DNA from: a virus
Virus record (IMG/VR): IMGVR_UViG_3300001472_000151
Span: 1-25,594 of that record
DNA length: 25,594 nt
Direction: 5' to 3' (one strand)
Made by a program: the position numbers and the translations under genes. Under the pieces are notes generated by a model. The model searched no databases. It was not told the DNA's origin and worked only from the letters and a program-made list of their open reading frames with translations. Every line of letters begins with the position of its first letter. Positions within the stretch are counted from its first letter, which is position 1. Of the stretch, positions 21,737 to 25,594 are shown piece by piece.

Positions 21737-22223
21737 AAAACAATTGTTAGATTTGCCAGATGTGCGTGAACCCTTGGAACGTAGCCAGCATAGCCCAGTT
21801 GACGAAATAGATTTCAAACCCAAAGGCGGCAAAGCGGTTCAACGGGTGCGGCGAGTTAGATATGAGCATCCGTTAGATGTAATCTGGCATCGCGCACAGA
21901 TTACAGACAAAGCCCATGAGGCGGGTATGCGTTTTAGGTCATTGTATGAGCGTTGCACTTTTAAAAGCCGTGTGACGGCAAGATACGGAGCTACAGTAGG
22001 CGTTGGCGGCGGCTTTGATGAGGAAATCATTGCAAGGCAAGAAATAAACAACGTTTTAAAAAATTTAACAAGGCGGCAAGCGGCGGTAATTATTGGCGTG
22101 TGTGGCCATGCCGAATTTCCAACAGTATGGGCAAGGCGCAAAAATTGGACTCCGATGGCTGATAGCGCACAAGTGATGTTGCGGCAAGCGTTAGAAGAGG
22201 CTGTGCGTGTCTGGAAATTATAA
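21723..22223 (+). CDS. DUF6456-like protein (candidate late regulator)
   Basis: 166 residues from the ATG at 21723; a longer frame from 21669 would overlap the methyltransferase more. The C-terminal 120 residues follow the DUF6456 pattern of alphaproteobacteria and their phages: 'AHEAGMRFRSLYERC', a variable linker, then 'RRQAAVIIGVCGHAEFPTVW' and 'ADSAQVMLRQALEEAVRVWK'. The N-terminus is basic. It may be a regulatory DNA-binding protein; a late activator or antiterminator role is inferred from its position before the late leader. Confidence 0.55.
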   Translation: MKKNKKQLLDLPDVREPLERSQHSPVDEIDFKPKGGKAVQRVRRVRYEHPLDVIWHRAQITDKAHEAGMRFRSLYERCTFKSRVTARYGATVGVGGGFDEEIIARQEINNVLKNLTRRQAAVIIGVCGHAEFPTVWARRKNWTPMADSAQVMLRQALEEAVRVWKL

Positions 22224-22695
22224 CCACAAAAGAACAATGGAAAATGAGCAAGATGCTGTTAATGAGATGGCAATTGCAAAAACGTTAGCCGCCAAATGGC
22301 ACTGCCAAATGGAAAAAAACGCTAAATTTTCAACATTTGATTATGTGGCGATGCGCGAAAAAATAATTGTCGCTTTTATAGAAATGCGTTGTCGATCTCA
22401 CAAAATAAACGTTTACCCAGACGTTTATATAAACTTAAAAAAATTATTGGAAGCGCATTTAATTGAAAGCGCAACAGACACAAAATGTTTTTTTGTAGTT
22501 CAATTTGCGGATTGTTTAGCATATTGCCGTTTAAATAAAAAATTACAAATTACCAAGAGTTCGCCCAAATGGAACACTAGGATAGCAAAAGCTGGGTACA
22601 AAGACACAGAAGAGGTTGCGCTTATCCCTATTTCTCAATTCCAAAAAATACATTGCGTTGGGCCTCGCTCATTATCTCAAGTAAATCAACGATAG
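22207..22695 (+). CDS. Hypothetical early protein
   Basis: 162 residues from the GTG at 22207, which has GAAGAGG at a spacing of 6; an ATG at 22237 would give 152 residues but has only a weak purine-rich stretch before it. Helical, with several Cys residues ('CQMEKNAKFSTF', 'MRCRSHKINVYPDVYINLKK', 'CFFVVQFADCLAYCRLNKKL'). No family recognised. The last 68 bases overlap the convergent HTH gene. Confidence 0.5.
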   Translation: MSGNYNHKRTMENEQDAVNEMAIAKTLAAKWHCQMEKNAKFSTFDYVAMREKIIVAFIEMRCRSHKINVYPDVYINLKKLLEAHLIESATDTKCFFVVQFADCLAYCRLNKKLQITKSSPKWNTRIAKAGYKDTEEVALIPISQFQKIHCVGPRSLSQVNQR

Positions 22696-22825
22696 CTAAA
22701 TATCTACCGTTGCCGCGATAAAATGCTTTTTGAAAACTACTTGTTGTCACGCCTAATCTTTCAGCTAATTTTTTTTGTTTAATTTTCATATTAGCTAAAC
22801 GTCTAGTTGCGCCAGCATTTGTCAT
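22628..22825 (-). CDS. Small HTH protein of reverse-strand two-gene insert
   Basis: 65 residues with a Cro/XRE-type HTH: 'MKIKQKKLAERLGVTTSSFQ' followed by KAFYRGNGRYLAIVDLLEIM. The ATG overlaps the stop of the 120-residue gene upstream (ATGA), so the two are one unit. It is convergent with the 22207 gene. Small DNA-binding proteins downstream of an unknown partner often serve as antitoxins or as regulators of a moron. Confidence 0.6.
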   Translation of the reverse strand: MTNAGATRRLANMKIKQKKLAERLGVTTSSFQKAFYRGNGRYLAIVDLLEIMSEAQRNVFFGIEK

Positions 22826-23184
22826 TTGCTTTTTTTAATTTTTCCATAAAAAAATTGTAGCTTTTGTTTTTGAAGCCAGTAAAAACTTTCATCAGCTTTG
22901 TACCATTCATACATTTCCTCTGACCATTCTGACTCAGATAAAAAACGTTCTTTGTCTTCAAAAAAACCAGTTTTAAGTTCTTCTCTTAAAATACTTATCA
23001 TCCCATAAAGTGCGCCGCCAAAGCTACACAACACATTAGATTTTGATGATTGCCAAAACAATGTAAGAGGTGCGTAAAAAATAAAACGCCAACCGCTTTC
23101 ACTGTTGGAAGAATGAAGCGTAACGCCGTTGTCCTCGCAGATTTTACGCAACCGTATAATAGTCTTTGGCTCTTTATCACTCAT
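22822..23184 (-). CDS. Unknown protein of reverse-strand insert (candidate toxin or moron)
   Basis: 120 residues, starting at ATG 23184 with ribosome site TTTGGAG, a context (TTTGGAGAAATT) identical to the leader of the divergent 23380 gene. It has aromatic-rich strands ('SGWRFIFYAPLTLFWQSS') and a helical C-terminus with many Tyr/Trp ('EMYEWYKADESFYWLQKQKL'). No enzyme motif is visible. It precedes an HTH gene and runs against the surrounding early genes, which suggests an accessory unit expressed independently. Confidence 0.5.
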   Translation of the reverse strand: MSDKEPKTIIRLRKICEDNGVTLHSSNSESGWRFIFYAPLTLFWQSSKSNVLCSFGGALYGMISILREELKTGFFEDKERFLSESEWSEEMYEWYKADESFYWLQKQKLQFFYGKIKKSK

Positions 23185-23226
23185 TTCAATTTCTCCAAAT
23201 TAGTTATGCCCATTGCCCTGATTTGC

Positions 23227-23272
23227 AAAGGGACAAATCCCTATAAGTATCGTTAATAGGGGAATGTCCTTT
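23227..23272. repeat. Large imperfect inverted repeat in divergent promoter region
   Basis: Arms AAAGGGACAAATCCCTAT (23227-23244) and ATAGGGGAATGTCCTTT (23256-23272) with an 11-base loop. Four T follow on the plus strand. It could be an operator for the 22628 HTH protein, a weak terminator or an RNA structure. It shares the words GGGACA and TGTCC with the nested repeat at 23945-23988. Confidence 0.5.
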
Positions 23273-23317
23273 TATAATTGCATTGCACAGAAACAGCAAT
23301 AGTGATGTTTTTAAGGC

Positions 23318-23346
23318 TTGATTAATTACTTCTAGTAATATAGACT
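23318..23346 (+). promoter_or_regulatory. Rightward promoter with ATTAC-N5-GTAAT operator
   Basis: -35 TTGATT (23318-23323), 17-base spacer containing ATTAC-TTCTA-GTAAT (23325-23339), -10 TAGACT (23341-23346). Box positions relative to the palindrome are the same as in the leftward early promoter at 17906-17934, and both leaders share TTTTTGGAG. Likely repressed in lysogens; drives the 23380-23931 genes. Confidence 0.6.
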
Positions 23347-23379
23347 CCAATCAGTAATTAATTTTTGGAGAAATTAAAA

Positions 23380-23583
23380 ATGACTATTAACAAGATTTTA
23401 ACTGAAAGCATTTATTCTGATGACATTAAATATTGGCGCAAAAGAGTAATTCAAAATCCATCTTTGTTACAAGAGGCAGTTGAGTGTGGGATGACTGTGC
23501 AAGACATGGAAGAATATTCTCAAAACATTAAAGATTATGATGATTGGGCGGCAGTTAAATATGGCAACGGAGCCTTTAGATGA
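23380..23583 (+). CDS. Small hypothetical protein
   Basis: 67 residues from ATG 23380, with GGAG at 23367-23370; the apparent earlier TTG at 23365 lies inside the ribosome site. Acidic and helical ('TESIYSDDIKYWRKRVIQNP', 'MTVQDMEEYSQNIKDYDDWA'). First gene after an operator-containing promoter. The stop overlaps the next small gene (ATGA). No family recognised. Confidence 0.55.
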   Translation: MTINKILTESIYSDDIKYWRKRVIQNPSLLQEAVECGMTVQDMEEYSQNIKDYDDWAAVKYGNGAFR

Positions 23584-23678
23584 AGCGGCTAATAGAGGAT
23601 GTAATTGGTGGGCTACTTGTACTGGTAGCCCTGCCTGTTCTGGTTTATTTCGTTGGTGTTGCGGTGGGGATAAACTGA
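23580..23678 (+). CDS. 32-residue single-span membrane protein
   Basis: Starts on the stop of the preceding gene and ends 1 base before the next ATG. After 'MKRLIEDVI' it is one membrane helix ('GGLLVLVALPVLVYFVGVAV'). The tight coupling on both sides supports it. Early phage membrane peptides often affect superinfection or host membrane functions; no specific evidence here. Confidence 0.55.
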   Translation: MKRLIEDVIGGLLVLVALPVLVYFVGVAVGIN

Positions 23679-23679
23679 G

Positions 23680-23931
23680 ATGCGAAAATATTGTTTATCA
23701 GATGTGCGTGTCGCCGCGCATGAAGAAACGACCCTGCAAGACGTTGTAGATAACGCATTAGAATTGCGAAAAACAATCAAAGAAGCGCACAATAGCTCAA
23801 CTTGCATCGACACAAAAAACTGGTTAATTGCAATTGATGACGATTTAGTGAATACAATTCAGCAAGGCAAAGAAATTGTTGAGGACAAAACTGATCGTTT
23901 AAATGTGATGATTGAAGACAATTATTATTGA
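23680..23931 (+). CDS. Hypothetical acidic protein before late leader
   Basis: 83 residues, helical and acidic ('TTLQDVVDNALELRKTIKEA', ending 'IEDNYY'), starting 1 base after the membrane peptide. It is the last gene before the structured leader, a place where lambdoid phages carry the Q antiterminator. However it is shorter than Q and has no basic RNA- or DNA-binding region, so a Q role is only a weak possibility. Confidence 0.5.
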   Translation: MRKYCLSDVRVAAHEETTLQDVVDNALELRKTIKEAHNSSTCIDTKNWLIAIDDDLVNTIQQGKEIVEDKTDRLNVMIEDNYY

Positions 23932-23944
23932 TGGAGAAACTAAG

Positions 23945-23988
23945 GTGTCCCAAATGTCCCCGCACTAGGGAATGGGACAGTGGGACAC
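23945..23988. repeat. Nested inverted repeat GTGTCCC/TGTCCC
   Basis: GTGTCCC (23945-23951), then TGTCCC (23955-23960), a 13-base loop, then GGGACA (23974-23979) and GGGACAC (23982-23988), giving two stacked perfect stems. No T-run follows on the plus strand. Candidate terminase or regulatory recognition site, or an end-of-transcript structure for the 23380 operon. Confidence 0.6.
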
Positions 23989-24040
23989 TGCCCACGAACG
24001 TAAGCGAACGTCTACGCACAACATATAGCATAATTAAGGG

Positions 24041-24068
24041 TTGACGGAAAAAAGTCATACTGTATGTT
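24041..24068 (+). promoter_or_regulatory. Late promoter candidate (PR'-like)
   Basis: -35 TTGACG (24041-24046), 16-base spacer, -10 TATGTT (24063-24068). A perfect CATAC-T-GTATG palindrome (24056-24066) overlaps the -10 and may be an operator. Transcription would start near 24075 and meet the terminator at 24176-24210 unless antiterminated. Confidence 0.55.
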
Positions 24069-24083
24069 GTTCTCACGATTAAA

Positions 24084-24147
24084 CTTGCGCCCTGCGGCCA
24101 ATTTCTCCAAAAATTGAAAGTCTTAACTTTTTAGCCGCTGGCGCGAG
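24084..24147 (+). ncRNA. Structured late-leader RNA (composite hairpin)
   Basis: CTTGCGCC (24084-24091) pairs with GGCGCGAG (24140-24147; one G-U), and GCGGC (24094-24098) with GCCGC (24134-24138); an inner AATTT/AAATT stem is also possible. It lies between the promoter and the terminator, like the lambda 6S/PR' leader. An RNA product of about 130 bases is predicted but not shown. Confidence 0.45.
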
Positions 24148-24175
24148 TTGATCGACCATTCCTACTCCCTAAACT

Positions 24176-24210
24176 AAACGGCTGGCCTTCGCGCTGGCCG
24201 TTTGCTTTTT
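24176..24210 (+). terminator. Rho-independent terminator before terminase operon (tR'-like)
   Basis: Stem AAACGGCTGGC (24176-24186) with GCTGGCCGTTT (24193-24203), loop CTTCGC, two wobble pairs, followed by GC and five T. It stands only 11 bases before the next ATG, so it would block late expression unless RNA polymerase is modified. Confidence 0.7.
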
Positions 24211-24221
24211 GAAGGCGTTTT

Positions 24222-24410
24222 ATGGACGACAAAAATAAAATGCCAGAAATTGGAGCAGGATCAGTCGCAATTTACGAACGAAAAGACGGCACATTTCTTG
24301 TAGTCGAATTAACAAGATTTGACGTTGATGAGCAAGATCAAGCAGAGAAATACGCCGCGCTTTTGGCTGGTCAGGACATCTTTGAATGGCATAACGGCAC
24401 ACTCCATTAA
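24222..24410 (+). CDS. Small hypothetical protein, first gene of late operon
   Basis: 62 residues, starting 11 bases after the terminator with only a weak ribosome site (GAAGG). Beta-strand N-terminal half ('AGSVAIYERKDGTFLVVELT'), acidic helix in the second half. No family recognised. Directly precedes the terminase small subunit. Confidence 0.5.
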   Translation: MDDKNKMPEIGAGSVAIYERKDGTFLVVELTRFDVDEQDQAEKYAALLAGQDIFEWHNGTLH

Positions 24411-24445
24411 TGAAAAACAATCAAATTGAAATCAAAAGGTGACAT

Positions 24446-24829
24446 ATGCCTAGAGGTGGCCCAAGGCCAAACAGCGGCAGAAAAGCTGGTACAAAAAACA
24501 TCAAAACAAAAGTGATTGCAGAGCGTTGCGCTGAAGAAGGCATAACGCCGTTAGAGTATATGCTTAACGTTATGCGTGATCCAACACAGGAGTTTGATAC
24601 TCGCATGGATGCGGCGAAATCTTGCGCTCCATATATGCACCCTAAACTTGCATCAGTTGAACAGAAAATTGAAGCAGAGGTAAACGGAACAATCTATGAA
24701 TGGCTCACAGGAACAATGGCAGACATTGGGCAAAGCGTGGCAGACGAATCCAGCGATGTTCGTAGAACAGGCACTGGGAGCAACGCCAGAGATATGGCAA
24801 CAGGAAGCACTGCAAAGTCTATGCACTAA
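24446..24829 (+). CDS. Terminase small subunit-like protein
   Basis: 127 residues. The N-terminus 'MPRGGPRPNSGRKAGTKN' is the usual basic start of small terminases, followed by 'GITPLEYMLNVMRDP' and 'RMDAAKSCAPYMHPKLASVE', a pattern characteristic of phage small subunits that bind the packaging site and recruit the large subunit. The C-terminal 40 residues are low-complexity Ser/Thr/Gly and overlap the large-subunit gene. AAAAGGTGA precedes the ATG. Confidence 0.8.
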   Translation: MPRGGPRPNSGRKAGTKNIKTKVIAERCAEEGITPLEYMLNVMRDPTQEFDTRMDAAKSCAPYMHPKLASVEQKIEAEVNGTIYEWLTGTMADIGQSVADESSDVRRTGTGSNARDMATGSTAKSMH

Positions 24830-25594
24830 TGACCGCATAGCCGTTAGATCAGGCCACGGCGTAGGAAAGTCAGCATTTAGTGCTTGGGTGATCCTCTGGT
24901 GGATGTATACCAAATCGCCAGCAAAGGTTGCTGTGACGGCTCCTACAAGCCACCAACTGCAAGATATATTGTGGTCAGAACTTGCGACATGGCACAGGAA
25001 AATGCCTAAAGAGTTGCAAGAGTTATTTGAACTAACTGCAACACGATTTTATCTAAAGGCCCAGCCTGATACATCTTTCAGCGTTCCAAGGGTAAGCCGT
25101 CCAGAGAAGCCAGAAGCGTTTCAAGGCTTCCACAGTGATAATATGTTGTTCATCATTGATGAAGCATCTGGGGTTGATGACGTTATCTTTGAAACAGGGC
25201 AAGGCGCAATGTCGACCAAGGGCGCAAAGACGCTGATGGTTGGCAACCCTACCAGAACATCAGGCTATTTTTACGATGCGTTTAACAGCCATAGATCAAA
25301 GTGGTGGACAAAGCGTGTCAGTTGCGAAGACAGCACCAGAGTTGATCCAGCTTTTATAGATGAAATGGCATTTAAGTATGGCGTTGACAGTGCCATCTAC
25401 GCTGTGCGTGTGCTTGGTGACTTCCCAGAGCAATCTGATGACGCAATCATTTCTTTATCGCTTTGTGAAGCGGCAATAAGGCGTGACGTTGATGTATTAG
25501 AAGGGCAACCAACATGGGGCGTTGACGTTGCCCGATTTGGCGATGATGCAACTGCATTAGCAAAGCGCAAACGAAACACATTGCTAGAGCCTGT
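24696..25594 (+). CDS. Terminase large subunit, N-terminal part (runs off right edge)
   Basis: Open from ATG 24696 to the window end (299 codons); ATG 24756 is an alternative. The ATPase domain has 'RSGHGVGKSAF' (Walker A, GKS at 57-59), 'LFIIDEAS' (Walker B, D155-E156) and the coupling motif 'MVGNPTRTSGYFYDAF'. The nuclease domain begins with 'GVDVARFGDDATAL', the first acidic residues of the RNase H-like site. It translocates and cuts DNA during packaging. It overlaps the small subunit by 134 bases. Confidence 0.92.
   Translation, partial: MNGSQEQWQTLGKAWQTNPAMFVEQALGATPEIWQQEALQSLCTNDRIAVRSGHGVGKSAFSAWVILWWMYTKSPAKVAVTAPTSHQLQDILWSELATWHRKMPKELQELFELTATRFYLKAQPDTSFSVPRVSRPEKPEAFQGFHSDNMLFIIDEASGVDDVIFETGQGAMSTKGAKTLMVGNPTRTSGYFYDAFNSHRSKWWTKRVSCEDSTRVDPAFIDEMAFKYGVDSAIYAVRVLGDFPEQSDDAIISLSLCEAAIRRDVDVLEGQPTWGVDVARFGDDATALAKRKRNTLLEP

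Larger units (their letters stand above)
23932..24221 (+). other. Non-coding late leader region (about 290 bases)
   Basis: No convincing ORF on either strand. In order it holds a nested inverted repeat (23945-23988), two CGAACGT words ten bases apart (23995-24001 and 24005-24011), a strong promoter (24041-24068), a long composite hairpin (24084-24147) and a terminator (24176-24210). Compatible with a packaging (cos/pac) and late-control region ahead of the terminase genes. Confidence 0.55.

Noticed and set aside
1-25594. Insertion sequences or transposons
   Set aside because: No transposase-like ORF and no paired terminal inverted repeats with target duplications were seen.

Overview
The window looks like part of a temperate, lambda/P22-style phage or prophage genome, A+T-rich by eye, with tightly packed genes that often share ATGA or TAATG junctions. 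The host is probably an alphaproteobacterium, most likely aquatic. This is inferred from a DUF6456-like gene, from the tRNA-Arg(CCT) 3' half used as attachment site, and from the style of the virion genes; it is not proven. No capsid, portal or RNA polymerase genes are present. The genome continues past both edges: a tail-fibre gene is cut at the left and the terminase large subunit at the right.

Layout. (1) Bases 1-10644, + strand: end of the late virion operon, with tail-fibre or adhesin genes and a tail-fibre chaperone, a large P22 gp10-like tail/neck protein, then a row of internal (DNA-ejection type) proteins. (2) 10756-13375, + strand: lysis and accessory cassette, with a secreted small protein, XhlA-like and other holin-like membrane proteins (one carrying an EF-hand), a small PD-(D/E)XK nuclease, a GH24 lysozyme, and a 45-residue protein with nine cysteines resembling a metallothionein. 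(3) 13363-13639: attP, a 3' tRNA-Arg(CCT) remnant flanked by three pairs of a GTGCAACGGTT repeat. (4) 13564-18076, - strand: leftward early operon with integrase, overlapping excisionase candidate, SSB, putative annealing protein, YqaJ-like exonuclease and several small proteins. (5) 18160-19548: immunity region, with an XRE repressor co-transcribed with an unknown gene in the rex position, and a divergent Cro/YdaS-like regulator. (6) 19541-23931, mostly + strand: replication and early genes, with a nuclease, an O-like initiator carrying 11-bp iterons, a DnaA domain IV-like protein, an adenine methyltransferase and a DUF6456 protein. A reverse-strand two-gene insert lies at 22628-23184. (7) 23932-24221: a structured non-coding leader with promoter and terminator, followed by terminase small and large subunits.

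How the parts work together. A 15-bp palindrome ATTAC-N5-GTAAT sits between the -35 and -10 boxes of three predicted promoters (leftward early operon, repressor, and the 23380 operon), and one half of it overlaps the Cro promoter. This suggests a single repressor regulon. The 24041 promoter, structured leader and terminator ahead of the terminase genes resemble the lambda PR'/tR' arrangement, so late expression may depend on antitermination. The integrase arm repeats and the origin iterons share almost the same core, CAACCRTTGCAC, which hints at a protein that recognises both attP and the replication origin. No stretch over 300 bases lacks a gene; the two longest gaps (17873-18159, which holds a 40-codon ORF, and 23932-24221) are described below.
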